Below, in pieces: positions 16,144 through 23,809 of a DNA stretch of 64,000 bases. Source of the DNA: Bryobacterales bacterium (GTDB lineage Bacteria; Acidobacteriota; Terriglobia; Bryobacterales; Bryobacteraceae); contig PMKM01000093.1 in the NCBI GenBank assembly GCA_003157745.1, positions 8,617 through 72,616 of the forward strand, read 5' to 3'. A program made the translations under genes and the position numbers. The first letter of the stretch is position 1; each line of letters begins with the position of its first letter. A model generated the notes under the pieces. That model saw only the letters and a list, made by a program, of their open reading frames with translations. It was not told the origin of the DNA and searched no databases.

Positions 16144-16964
16144 TTGTGGCTCCAGCGATCATAGGCGTCCTCCAATTGGCCATCGTAATTGTTTACGGCG
16201 TAGCCGGGGCCGTTGTAACCCCTGGCAACCGCTGCCCAGTCGTGCCTTTGTAGCGCATGAACGAGGTGGGCGCTCCTGATATAGCCCAGGAAGGCCTTGA
16301 GGTGGTTTCCCTCGGAAACGTACATGGCCCTTGCAAACTCGAGCGCCGAATCGGCGGGGTAGCCCCCGTAGTTAAAACCCATCACCTGGAACCTGCCCCA
16401 GGACGTGGACGCGATCGCCTGTTCAATCGCCCGGCCAGCTTTGTACTTCAGGAGCATGGCATTGTATAACATAGAGTACTCCCGCTTCTGGCCGCCGCTG
16501 TGATAAGCATTGCCGGCGCCCAGGCTAGGTTGCGACAGATAAGGATGGGTCTTCCGGAAATGGCCCTCCGTTTGGCCTCCGTACACAGCTTCTCCACCCT
16601 CGTCGTGGACGACGTGCCCGTGTCCGTCCTTCTTGGGTTGGCCTTGGAATATGTGAAGCTCATAGCGAATAATAGGGCGGCCGTCGGGGCCGAACCCGTG
16701 GCCGCCCACTCCCACCTCCACCTCCTGGACTGCATGCACGGCCGCCACCTCGACACCCAGATCGGCCGCGGCGCTCACGAAATCGGCCTCAGAGAGAGTG
16801 GGCGGGTGTGCCGTCGGCGCAGGAAGCGAATCGGTCAGGTCTGTAAGGACGTTCAGAGGAATCCCTTTCGCGTTGACGCGTTGAACCAAATAGTCCTTGG
16901 CCCACGTGTCTGCCTCTGGGGTGGGCGACGACGCACCATTGCGGAAGTTCTGCGTCCCGCTCAT
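16140..16964 (-). CDS. Predicted T6SS muramidase effector (N-acetylmuramidase/DUF3380 type)
   Basis: About 274 residues from the ATG at 16964. The frame is open up to 17033, but the ATG at 16964 overlaps the previous stop as TGATG and is the better start. Residues ~57-272 match the N-acetylmuramidase (DUF3380) family of endolysins: SEADFVSAAADLGVEVAAVHAVQEVE with the likely catalytic Glu, then GPDGRPIIRYELHIF, ASTSWGRFQVMGFNYGGYP and DWAAVARGYNGPGYAVNNYD. The enzyme would cut MurNAc-GlcNAc bonds in target peptidoglycan. It has no signal peptide and is followed by an exported candidate immunity protein. Confidence 0.85.
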   Translation of the reverse strand: MSGTQNFRNGASSPTPEADTWAKDYLVQRVNAKGIPLNVLTDLTDSLPAPTAHPPTLSEADFVSAAADLGVEVAAVHAVQEVEVGVGGHGFGPDGRPIIRYELHIFQGQPKKDGHGHVVHDEGGEAVYGGQTEGHFRKTHPYLSQPSLGAGNAYHSGGQKREYSMLYNAMLLKYKAGRAIEQAIASTSWGRFQVMGFNYGGYPADSALEFARAMYVSEGNHLKAFLGYIRSAHLVHALQRHDWAAVARGYNGPGYAVNNYDGQLEDAYDRWSHK

Positions 16965-17332
16965 CACGACGTTGAAGGCATATAACATCTGCGGCATGCG
17001 CCTAAAACGGGATCGGTCACCGCTTCCGGCCATTGCGTCGAGTTCCGCGCCGGCGACAGATTTGCACTCATGTTTGGCGTGCCTGGGAACGATGCCGCCT
17101 GCACCGCCCTCTGGGCTGCCGAAAGCCCTGGGGTCAAGGATACGGAGGAGACCTGCGACTCCTTGTCGAACAAGTCCTGGAGCTCCTCTCGCGCGAGAAC
17201 GGCAAAAGCGCGAAAGAGCTCCCTGTCCTCCAACTGGCTGGCGTACCGGAAGGCCAACTTCGGGACGCCTTGGATTACGCAGCGGATGAACTCTTCACAG
17301 GTAGGGCTCATGTCCGGAGCTGTCATTGCCAT
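16964..17332 (-). CDS. 122-aa protein of unknown function upstream of muramidase effector
   Basis: Starts at the ATG at 17332 behind a GAGGTAGAAACT leader that is the same as the one used by vgrG and its stubs, yet the protein is unrelated to VgrG. The first ~70 residues are mostly helical and acidic (CEEFIRCVIQGVPKLAFRY, LEDRELFRAFAVLAREELQDLF), the rest Ser/Pro-rich and probably disordered. Its stop overlaps the muramidase ATG by one base (TGATG), so the two are coupled. It could be an effector adaptor or chaperone or an N-terminal module separated from its toxin. No family is recognised. Confidence 0.55.
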   Translation of the reverse strand: MAMTAPDMSPTCEEFIRCVIQGVPKLAFRYASQLEDRELFRAFAVLAREELQDLFDKESQVSSVSLTPGLSAAQRAVQAASFPGTPNMSANLSPARNSTQWPEAVTDPVLGACRRCYMPSTS

Positions 17333-17337
17333 AGTTT

Positions 17338-17586
17338 CTACCTCGATTCCTTTATTCCGCCCCGCGCCGGATCGGCCATCCGTAGGGCTATGTCGAAGGT
17401 CTTCATCACTGAACCGGTCGCCAGATTGACTGGCGAGAGCAACGATTCGACCATGGCCTTGCCGTCGGGCCCGAGGTACTTCTTCGATCGCCTTAGCACT
17501 TCCGCCAGGCGGTCCGAGACCGACTTCGTCGATCCCTGGGTCCCGGGGCTTAGCTGGGTCCCAAGCGGCGGCCATATCACTGGCAT
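17338..17586 (-). CDS. 82-aa ORF ending in a WD40-immunity tail (probable gene remnant)
   Basis: The first ~60 residues (helical, KSVSDRLAEVLRRSKKYLG, KAMVESLLSPVNLAT) match nothing recognised. The last ~20 (MKTFDIALRMADPARGGIKE) match the end of the WD40-like protein at 9611-10726 (IQSFEIPPRMADPAPGGTKE), and similarity continues at DNA level through the spacer to the next start. It overlaps the preceding small frame by ten bases. This is either a small gene with a replaced tail or the scar left when a cassette with a WD40-type immunity gene was deleted. Confidence 0.45.
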   Translation of the reverse strand: MPVIWPPLGTQLSPGTQGSTKSVSDRLAEVLRRSKKYLGPDGKAMVESLLSPVNLATGSVMKTFDIALRMADPARGGIKESR

Positions 17587-17705
17587 GTGAATACCCCCAG
17601 GTAACCACCGGGCTGCTGAAGGCCTCTGGTGCGCCGCAGCCCGATGCCGTGCGCAATCCCATCGTTAAGCCTCACGCCGCGGGTCGGCTCCATTTTAGAA
17701 ATCAC
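17577..17705 (-). CDS. Possible small ORF (about 42 aa)
   Basis: A GTG at 17705 sits seven bases behind AAGGAG. The frame reads MISKMEPTRGVRLNDGIAHG and continues to a TGA at 17577-17579 that overlaps the start of the next frame. Codon composition is typical of the neighbours, but the product has no recognisable domain and may be a fragment. It is listed only because the ribosome site and overlap fit the tightly packed operon. Confidence 0.25.
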   Translation of the reverse strand: MISKMEPTRGVRLNDGIAHGIGLRRTRGLQQPGGYLGVFTCQ

Positions 17706-17770
17706 TTTTCGCTCCTTCGTACTCTCTGCCTCAGGATCCGACCTCATTTCCAATGCCAACCGATCCCTTT

Positions 17771-18079
17771 TCAGCGAGGATGATACCCAGCTCCAACGAC
17801 TGAATGGTCTGACCTCCGCAGTACGACCCGCACGTTCCTACCCATCGCCCAAACGCTCGTGCGAACGACCCAGACTGGATCGCCTTCGTTTGAGTCAGCG
17901 GTGACCTCCGCCGGATTGAGCCACGTCCAGCCACGTTCTTCAGCAAGTTTCCGCGCCTTCTCAATCACTTGCTCGCGCGTGCTGGTGTCGGGCTCTATCG
18001 GTCGCGGCGGTGGCGGCGGTGGGTCACCGAACCACAAGCGAGCGAGTCCCGCAACGATGTTCCAAGAAAACCTACACAT
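17771..18079 (-). CDS. 102-aa paralogous small protein, copy 2 (unknown function)
   Basis: MCRFSWNIVAGLARLWFG, then a polyproline linker (DPPPPPPRPIEPD), then a compact alpha/beta-looking domain (TREQVIEKARKLAEERGWTW, EGDPVWVVRTS, VRVVLRRSDHSVVGAGYHP). The first ~18 residues could be a membrane anchor or signal. It is clearly a duplicate of the next gene upstream: same length, and the same TTTTATG-TG(C)GTAGG context at its start. The DHSVV ending and the layout recall small PepSY-like or immunity proteins, but no assignment is safe. It lies between tssG and the effector cassettes. Confidence 0.65.
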   Translation of the reverse strand: MCRFSWNIVAGLARLWFGDPPPPPPRPIEPDTSTREQVIEKARKLAEERGWTWLNPAEVTADSNEGDPVWVVRTSVWAMGRNVRVVLRRSDHSVVGAGYHPR

Positions 18080-18113
18080 AAAACCTGTCCCAGATGCCGA
18101 ACTTGTCCCTTCC

Positions 18114-18422
18114 TCAGCGAGGCGTGCACCAAGCGTGGATGATCGAATGGTCCGACCTCCGCAGTACGACCCATGCGTTCATACCTCGCGACAAGGTATT
18201 CACCCTGACGTCCCAGACTGGTTCGCCCTTGTAGTCCGAAGCGCTCACTTCCACCGGATCGCGCCACATCCAGCCACGCTCTTCAACTAGCTTCCGCGCC
18301 TTCTCAATCACTTGCTCGCGCGTGCCGGGGTCGGGATCTATCGGTCGCTGACGTGGCGGCGGTGGGTCACCGAACCAGAAGCGAGCGATTTTCCCAACGA
18401 CGTTCCCAAAAACCCTACGCAT
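18114..18422 (-). CDS. 102-aa paralogous small protein, copy 1 (unknown function)
   Basis: From the ATG at 18422 the protein reads MRRVFGNVVGKIARFWFG, a proline-rich linker, then REQVIEKARKLVEERGWMW, GEPVWDVRVN and AWVVLRRSDHSII. It is the same length and layout as copy 2. This start overlaps the last codons of the 49-aa frame before it by eight bases, so translation is probably coupled. A start further upstream at 18482 would run through that frame and is less likely. The tandem duplication is typical of immunity genes, but no cognate toxin is visible beside it. Confidence 0.65.
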   Translation of the reverse strand: MRRVFGNVVGKIARFWFGDPPPPRQRPIDPDPGTREQVIEKARKLVEERGWMWRDPVEVSASDYKGEPVWDVRVNTLSRGMNAWVVLRRSDHSIIHAWCTPR

Positions 18423-18564
18423 AAAATCTGTCCCACGTGCCGAACTTGTCCCCCGTCTCAGCATTGAGCCACGTCCAGCCAAGATCTTCAGCTAATTTCC
18501 TCGCCTTCTCAATTAATTGCACTCGCGTGCTCGGGTCGAGTGTCATCATCGGATTACTTGCCAT
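18415..18564 (-). CDS. 49-aa truncated member of the 102-aa family, directly after tssG
   Basis: ATG at 18564 with GGAGGAGAAAACG immediately upstream, the same translational leader as the GH19 effectors. The frame ends at 18415-18417. The product reads MASNPMMTLDPSTRVQLIEK, then ARKLAEDLGWTWLNAETGDK, and matches only the STR(E)QxIEKARKLAExxGWTWLN core of the two 102-aa proteins. The hydrophobic start and the C-terminal strand are missing. The tail sequence around its stop (GGGACAAGTTCGGCA) is repeated before copy 2. It is probably the third, degraded unit of the family, translated from the TssG tail. Confidence 0.6.
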   Translation of the reverse strand: MASNPMMTLDPSTRVQLIEKARKLAEDLGWTWLNAETGDKFGTWDRFYA

Positions 18565-19600
18565 CGTTTTCTCCTCCGGCAAACACGGCATCGGCGGCGT
18601 CTTTGGGGAAGGGGCCGGTCTTCAGCCAGCCGCACCAGCCCAGGCGGGGACCGTATCCGGAGGCTTCGCGGATCTCGCACCGGGGCACTTCTTCTTTCTT
18701 CAAAACCGGCTGGATCTCGAATTCGAGCGAGCGGTCGGCGAAGAGGCGGATCAGCGAGACGGCCCGCTCGAAGGCCTTGCCGTCGGGCAGAAAGTCGCGG
18801 AACTGGTCGAGCGTCAGCGGCCCGATCCTCACCCGAAAGTGCGATTGCCGCATCCACACCGCGTCGCCGGCCACGGCGCCCATTCCCAACTGGTTGCTCG
18901 GCGCCGGCCCGCGCAGATAGCACTTGTCGCGTTCGTCCAGGCGCCGCCAGCGGCCGCGGTATTGCTCCACTTCCACGGGAACCTGGAAATAGTCGCACAG
19001 GATTCCGGCCAGCGCGGTGGCGGAGTGCGGACGCTGCGCCAGCAATCCCGCGTAGCGGAGCAGCGTCAGGTCGCTCACGCGCAAGCGGTCGCGCAGTCCC
19101 ACCGTGCCCATGCCGATCAGGTCGAACAGGTAAGAGGTGAAGTTATCTTCCGCCGAATGCGCCCGCTGCGCCCGCTCGTGGGCGATCAGCGGCCGGTGCT
19201 TCTCCCAGGCCTTGTAGAACAGCGAGATCAGCCGGTGATTGAAAATGTCGAGGAAATCCACCAGCGCGTGATTGCCGGCGCGGTCCTCGTTGATCGCAGC
19301 TTCGGTATAGTGGGTGGGCAGCACTCCTTTCGGGCCGGCCAGCCCGAGGAACGCCACCGTCATGTAGGGCGGGCCGCCGCCGTCCTCCTGGATGCTATGG
19401 ATGGCGCTGGCCGGAAACTCGAGCGAAGGCATGGCGCGGAAGCGGACGGATTCGGCCGATGGCGCCGGCGTTCCTCCCACGGAAGCGTGGTCGCGCAGGT
19501 GTGCCAGCAGGCGCACGGCCTGAAAGAAATCGAACGCGAATCCATGCTGGAACAGAAGTTCCGCTACAGGACGATCTGTTCCCCAGTCCGAGGATCCCAC
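18554..19600 (-). CDS. tssG: T6SS baseplate protein TssG
   Basis: 348 residues from a GTG at 19600 (AAGGAG ten bases upstream), overlapping the end of tssF by 37 bases. Longer upstream extensions lie inside tssF. TssG features are VAELLFQHGFAFDFFQAVRLL at the start, VRFRAMPSLEFPASAI, FLGLAGPKGVLPTHYTE, FLDIFNHRLISLFYKAWEKHRP and the C-terminal VRIGPLTLDQFRDFLPDG. TssG joins TssF2 in the baseplate wedge with TssE and TssK. The last ~37 residues (GYGPRLGWCGWLKTGPFPKD to GGENDGK) recur behind two VgrG stubs, and its final codons form the ribosome site of the next gene. Confidence 0.93.
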   Translation of the reverse strand: MGSSDWGTDRPVAELLFQHGFAFDFFQAVRLLAHLRDHASVGGTPAPSAESVRFRAMPSLEFPASAIHSIQEDGGGPPYMTVAFLGLAGPKGVLPTHYTEAAINEDRAGNHALVDFLDIFNHRLISLFYKAWEKHRPLIAHERAQRAHSAEDNFTSYLFDLIGMGTVGLRDRLRVSDLTLLRYAGLLAQRPHSATALAGILCDYFQVPVEVEQYRGRWRRLDERDKCYLRGPAPSNQLGMGAVAGDAVWMRQSHFRVRIGPLTLDQFRDFLPDGKAFERAVSLIRLFADRSLEFEIQPVLKKEEVPRCEIREASGYGPRLGWCGWLKTGPFPKDAADAVFAGGENDGK

Positions 19601-21402
19601 TCCCGCAACACTCCTTTCCGCTGCAGCGTCGTTACGCTGAGCTGGCTGAACGAATTCAGCGCGCAATAAAGCCCGAAGAACCGCTCGAGAACGCTCGCCA
19701 ACAGGTATACTCCGCTGCCCACGTATTGCTCTTCGTCGAACTGCAAGTCGACGTGGAGACCCGTCGAGAACACCAGGCCGTGTTCGGAATCCATGCGCGC
19801 CACCTTGGGCCGGCTGCGCACGCCGCGCAGGCCCGCGATCTGCTGCGCCACCGTGGGGTTGCCCGAAAAATCGTACAGCTTCAGGATTTCGCGCAACGCT
19901 TCCAACCCCTCCTCGACGACCGAGAGATGATTCAGCGACAGGTGCGACGCCAGGCGCCACTGCAAGCCGCGCCGCATGGGCGGGCGGATGGTGGGCGAGG
20001 GCGGATCCAGAAACCGGATGCGCAGAATCGCGCCCGCTTCCATCTCGATGTCGCCGAACGCCCGTGTCAGCGGCAGCCGTTCCGGCAGATCGCGATTGGT
20101 GCAGGTCAAGCTCACCGTCAGCGATTCCACCGGTGGCCGCGCCGGGCTGAAATTCAGGTCCAACAGCGAAAGATAAACTTCCGTCCCGGCGTCGCCCTTG
20201 CGCTCCGATGGCCGCCGGTTGGCCAGCCAGAACGCCTGCTGCTGCTCGGCCCGCTCGCCGTGACGGAACGAATAGAGCGGCCGGTACTCGATCGGCTCTT
20301 CGGCATAGAGCGCGTTGGAGGTGACGCGATCGACCGAATAGACTTCGGTCGCCCCCGGGAACATGACGTCCGGAATCACGCGGTATTCGGAAAGCGTGTG
20401 CGACAGCCGGATTGGCTCGGCGAACCGCTCAAACAGGTTCACCGCGGGGGTGCAGCCCAGTTGAAAGGTGTCTTTGCCCACCGCCTGTTCGAGCGCCGCC
20501 ACCCGCTCCTTGCGCTCGAAATCGCGCAGCAGGATCACCACTTCGAACCGCTCGCCCAGGTCCTGCTTGGGAATCTGGTTCAGGTGGACGAGGTCGAAGA
20601 ACAGGAACTTCTGCGGAAACGAAAAGTACTCCTGCAGGAGGCGATAGCCGAGGAAACTGCGGTGCGAATAGGGCAGCATGCCCTCGTTGCGCTCGAACCC
20701 CACCGGCCGGATGGCGGGTTGCGGCAAAAACATGGGAGCGGCGGATGCCCGCCCGCCGACGTTCCGGATGGCCACTCCCGCCAGGCTGCAGAATAGCAAT
20801 TCGTATATGTTGTGCGCAGCCTGCGGATCGCCGCTGAGATGGAATCGCAACTGCGAGATGTCCAGCTTCGCCGGCGTCACCTCTCCCAGGCAGCGCAATT
20901 CGATCCGGATGGCAAACGGCACATCCAGTCCGGCCGTGCCGCCGGGCAGATTTGCCGCACGGAAGAAACCCGCGGAAACGACTTCGAGCGGCCACAGATG
21001 CACCGGGCAGCAGGTTCTGAACCGGCAGACCGCGCCGTTCACCGGCTTCGCATATAGGTTCGCGCCTTCCGGCACCGGATACCCGGCAGTCAGATTTCCC
21101 TGCCCCGGGTCGATCTCGATCTGAGCGATGGCCATCGACGGGACAGGGCGCAGGAAATGCGGGTACAACGTGTCCAGCAGGGCTTCGGTGATTTCCGGGA
21201 ATTCGTCGTCGATCTTGCGCTGTATCCGGCCCGCGATCAGCGCGAACGATTCGATCAGCCTCTCGACATGCGGGTCCTCGGAAGCCCCGCCGCCAAGGTC
21301 CAATGCTCCCGCCCGCTCCGGATACTTCTCGGCAAATTCGGCCGCCATCTCGCGGATGAACAACAGCTCGCGCTCATAGTAAGGAAGCAGTTCACCGCTC
21401 AT
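19564..21402 (-). CDS. tssF: T6SS baseplate protein TssF
   Basis: 612 residues from the ATG at 21402 (MSGELLPYYERELLFIREM, the usual TssF opening); the frame is open to 21423. Typical features are FAEKYPERAGALDLG, DPHVERLIESFALIAGRIQRKIDDEFPEITEALLDTLYPHFLRPVPSM, LNQIPKQDLGERFEVVILL and DRVTSNALYAEEPIEYRPLYSF. TssF is the main baseplate wedge subunit. It overlaps tssE by 11 bases on one side and tssG on the other. Length is normal for the family (about 580-620 residues). Confidence 0.95.
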   Translation of the reverse strand: MSGELLPYYERELLFIREMAAEFAEKYPERAGALDLGGGASEDPHVERLIESFALIAGRIQRKIDDEFPEITEALLDTLYPHFLRPVPSMAIAQIEIDPGQGNLTAGYPVPEGANLYAKPVNGAVCRFRTCCPVHLWPLEVVSAGFFRAANLPGGTAGLDVPFAIRIELRCLGEVTPAKLDISQLRFHLSGDPQAAHNIYELLFCSLAGVAIRNVGGRASAAPMFLPQPAIRPVGFERNEGMLPYSHRSFLGYRLLQEYFSFPQKFLFFDLVHLNQIPKQDLGERFEVVILLRDFERKERVAALEQAVGKDTFQLGCTPAVNLFERFAEPIRLSHTLSEYRVIPDVMFPGATEVYSVDRVTSNALYAEEPIEYRPLYSFRHGERAEQQQAFWLANRRPSERKGDAGTEVYLSLLDLNFSPARPPVESLTVSLTCTNRDLPERLPLTRAFGDIEMEAGAILRIRFLDPPSPTIRPPMRRGLQWRLASHLSLNHLSVVEEGLEALREILKLYDFSGNPTVAQQIAGLRGVRSRPKVARMDSEHGLVFSTGLHVDLQFDEEQYVGSGVYLLASVLERFFGLYCALNSFSQLSVTTLQRKGVLREWDPRTGEQIVL

Positions 21403-21886
21403 TGCTGTTGGCCTTGACGGCAAATCTTCTCGTATCGGCCTTGAACTCCGTCTCGAAAACCACCGCCTCGGGCGCTGGATCCACCTTCAGCAGCGCCTCC
21501 AGACGGTATCGCAAGACAGGCTTCAGTTCGTCCCAACCATCCAGGAAAACCGAAACGTTCGCCAGGCGAGGCTCGAACACGCGGACCGCGGTTTCGATCG
21601 CCTTTCGCAGGCGGTTCTGCTCGGACGCGTCCCGCAGATTGTATGCCGTGAAGTCCGGAAGACCGAAATTGAGCAAGGACGCGGTGGACTCCCGATAGGC
21701 GGGCGGTATTAACAGCTCGGCCCGCCGGACATTCAGCAGATTGTCCAAGTCTCTCTGCACCGCCTGCCGCAGCGCCTCGGCGCTATCCGGACGAAGCGAT
21801 CCGATCAGGCCATCGTACGGGCGGCCCGTCAGGCGGTCCAGGACCGATGGCACGATTCGCATGGAATTGGGACGCGCCCCCGTCAT
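21392..21886 (-). CDS. tssE: T6SS baseplate protein TssE (gp25-like)
   Basis: 164 residues with the gp25/GPW lysozyme-like baseplate fold: VPSVLDRLTGRP, a central block around LRQAVQRDLDNLLNVRR, SLLNFGLPDF, then ETAVRVFEPRLANVSVFLD and the C-terminal VVFETEFKAD. TssE links the baseplate to the sheath. The start overlaps the tssA stop as ATGA. Neighbours and length (usual 130-175 residues) agree with the call. Confidence 0.93.
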   Translation of the reverse strand: MTGARPNSMRIVPSVLDRLTGRPYDGLIGSLRPDSAEALRQAVQRDLDNLLNVRRAELLIPPAYRESTASLLNFGLPDFTAYNLRDASEQNRLRKAIETAVRVFEPRLANVSVFLDGWDELKPVLRYRLEALLKVDPAPEAVVFETEFKADTRRFAVKANSNER

Positions 21887-23106
21887 TTCCCCTCACCGCA
21901 GGACATGGCCTGCCAGGGATCGAGCCGGCAGAGCCGGTTGAACAACTGCGACGCCTTGTCCTCGTTCGCCGTTCCCGCTTCCTCGTTCTTGTAGCACCGG
22001 TGCAGCCGCGTCCACACGGCCCCAATCATCTGCGAGGTTTCCCAGTTCTCGAGCTGGTGCTTGTCGATCAGTTCGGCGAGCTCTTCGAGAATCGACTTCG
22101 CCAGCCTGACGCGCCTCGTGTTCAGGCAGACGTCGGCCAGCAGCAACTTGCGTTGAAACCGCACCCGGCCGTTCGGCTCCGCCCCGGAGAGCTTGGTCAT
22201 CTGCACCAATCCGGCGTCGATCTGGCCGGACTGTACCAATTGCTCCGCCTCGCGCCACGACGCCCCGAGCGCGGAGTCGGCTGAATCCGTGCCGATAAAC
22301 CGGATCCCGGCTCCCTGTTCCTGCCCTGGCTCCGTGCCGTCCCCGGTCCCCGAAACCGGGTCCGGCTCGGCGATGCGCTTCCTGCGAAGAATGCTGTCGA
22401 ACACCATCCGGCATTCTTCAAACGCCTCTTTCGCTTCATTCAGGGAGGGGGCGAGAGCGCCGAACTTCTGCTCGCTTACTTGCTCGAATTCCTGGAATGC
22501 CTGCCAGGCTTCTTCGAATTGAATCTTCGCGTCTTCATATTGGCGCCGGGAGCCCGCATCCGCCGCGGAGTCGAATTCCTGGGCTGTGATGCGTCCTTCC
22601 GGGCGCCGGCACTCGTGGTAGAAGTTGACCGAGTAGTTCTCTCCCGGCGCAGTTCGCAATGTGATGGGGATCTCGCGAATCACCTCCGCCAAGGGGCCGT
22701 TCAGCCACTCGAGCGGACCCGAACGCGTTTCCAGATCGCCCTCTTCGATCGGCGGGAACAACCCGGTGTCCCAGTACTCGACGAGCAACCCGCGCACCAC
22801 CGATACGCCGTCGCGCACGCCGGCGAACCCGTGGAGCTTGACGCTCGCTTCGAGCAGCCAGATGGCCAGGCGCAGGTCCTTCGATTTGGTTTCGAGCGCT
22901 TGCGCGGCTTCGTCCGCGAGCCGCTCCCAGCTCGCGCTCGTCTCCATCGCCGGCTGCCATTCGCCCCGGCTGCCGGTGTCGTACACGTTGGGACGCGCGT
23001 TGCGGATCCGAACCCAATCCGCCGTGACGCCCAAATCCTCTCCCGCCGGTTTGTCCGGCGAGATCGGCGCCAGGATCCCATCGCTGATAATAGTTGCGGT
23101 TCCCAT
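21883..23106 (-). CDS. tssA: T6SS protein TssA (ImpA N-terminal family)
   Basis: 407 residues. The N-terminal ImpA domain covers residues ~10-170 (LAPISPDKPAGEDL, WERLADEAAQALETKSKDLRLAIWLLEASVKLHGFAGVRDG, WDTGLFPPIEEGDLETRSGPLEWLNGPL). The C-terminal part (~280-400) is helical with tandem degree-of-order repeats (AEQLVQSGQIDAGLVQMTKL, LLADVCLNTRRVRLAKSILEEL, CRLDPWQAM) similar to short-form TssA proteins. TssA organises sheath and tube assembly. It is separated from hcp by a strong hairpin. Confidence 0.92.
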   Translation of the reverse strand: MGTATIISDGILAPISPDKPAGEDLGVTADWVRIRNARPNVYDTGSRGEWQPAMETSASWERLADEAAQALETKSKDLRLAIWLLEASVKLHGFAGVRDGVSVVRGLLVEYWDTGLFPPIEEGDLETRSGPLEWLNGPLAEVIREIPITLRTAPGENYSVNFYHECRRPEGRITAQEFDSAADAGSRRQYEDAKIQFEEAWQAFQEFEQVSEQKFGALAPSLNEAKEAFEECRMVFDSILRRKRIAEPDPVSGTGDGTEPGQEQGAGIRFIGTDSADSALGASWREAEQLVQSGQIDAGLVQMTKLSGAEPNGRVRFQRKLLLADVCLNTRRVRLAKSILEELAELIDKHQLENWETSQMIGAVWTRLHRCYKNEEAGTANEDKASQLFNRLCRLDPWQAMSCGEGK

Positions 23107-23202
23107 GGTCGGCTAGCAGAACTCCCCGCTCCGCGATCCACCGCCTGCGCGCGGGCGCGGCTCGAAAGCCCGCCACGACCCGCATCGAGCGGCCGTCATG
23201 AC

Positions 23203-23236
23203 AAGAAAGGCGCCGCGCGATTGCGGCGCCTTTCTT
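23203..23236 (-). terminator. Hairpin terminator/attenuator after hcp
   Basis: A perfect 14-bp inverted repeat (arms 23203-23216 and 23223-23236, core AAGGCGCCGC / GCGGCGCCTT, six-base loop) ends in a T-rich CTTTCTT on either strand. It lies in the 170-base gap between the hcp stop and the tssA start, transcribed leftward. It could terminate most transcripts after hcp or protect the hcp 3' end, giving excess Hcp over the baseplate proteins. Confidence 0.8.
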
Positions 23237-23273
23237 GAATTCCCGGCAGTTCGCTTCCTCGGAAAGGATGCGC

Positions 23274-23759
23274 CTACGCGATCGACTTGTGCTGCGCCAT
23301 GTCCCAGCCGCCCGTGGTTTGCCCGCCCTGCGAGCCGTCCTTGCGCTGCTGGAGAGTGTAGGTCCACTTGATCGTGGCGTAGTTCATGCTGATGCTCTCA
23401 TCCGGAAAGTCGCCGCTGCTGGTCGGGGCGACGTGGGTGATCACGACTTCCGTCAGCGTGATGTCCATGTACTTGACTCGTTTTTCGCCCGAGGCGCGGA
23501 ACATCTCGATCTTCACGTTCGAAATGTGCTTGCCGCTTGAGGCGGCCTGATACAGCAACGGAGAAGCCATATCGACGTGATGAGCGAATGTCCAGTCCGC
23601 ATGATCGGTGCGGGTGACCGTGCCACCGCCAGCGGAACTAGCGGTGGCAGAAGCCGTTTGCGTAATGCCATGGCTCCAACTCAACGCTTCGATCCAGTCT
23701 TTGTGTTCGGAATCGGTCGCTTCCCCTTTGATTCCATCTATCTGAATGTAACAATCCAT
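23274..23759 (-). CDS. hcp: T6SS tube protein Hcp (TssD)
   Basis: About 161 residues from the ATG at 23759 (MDCYIQIDGIKGEATD); an in-frame ATG nine bases upstream is possible. It shows the Hcp pattern: DSEHKDWIEALSWSHGI, HVDMASPLLYQAASSGKHISNVKIEMFRASGEKRVKYMDITLTEVVITHV, and a C-terminal MNYATIKWTYTLQQ. Hcp hexamers stack into the inner tube and carry small effectors. It lies between tssC and tssA and is followed by a strong hairpin, consistent with high separate expression. Confidence 0.96.
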   Translation of the reverse strand: MDCYIQIDGIKGEATDSEHKDWIEALSWSHGITQTASATASSAGGGTVTRTDHADWTFAHHVDMASPLLYQAASSGKHISNVKIEMFRASGEKRVKYMDITLTEVVITHVAPTSSGDFPDESISMNYATIKWTYTLQQRKDGSQGGQTTGGWDMAQHKSIA

Positions 23760-23809
23760 AGCCGTCAAGTCCTTTCGAATTATTTGGTTAGTCGGTACAT
23801 GGCCCAGTG

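Noticed and set aside
16964-17662. Extending the 122-aa gene upstream to 17662
   Set aside because: The extension overlaps the 82-aa frame out of phase and bypasses the strong VgrG-type leader and ATG at 17332.
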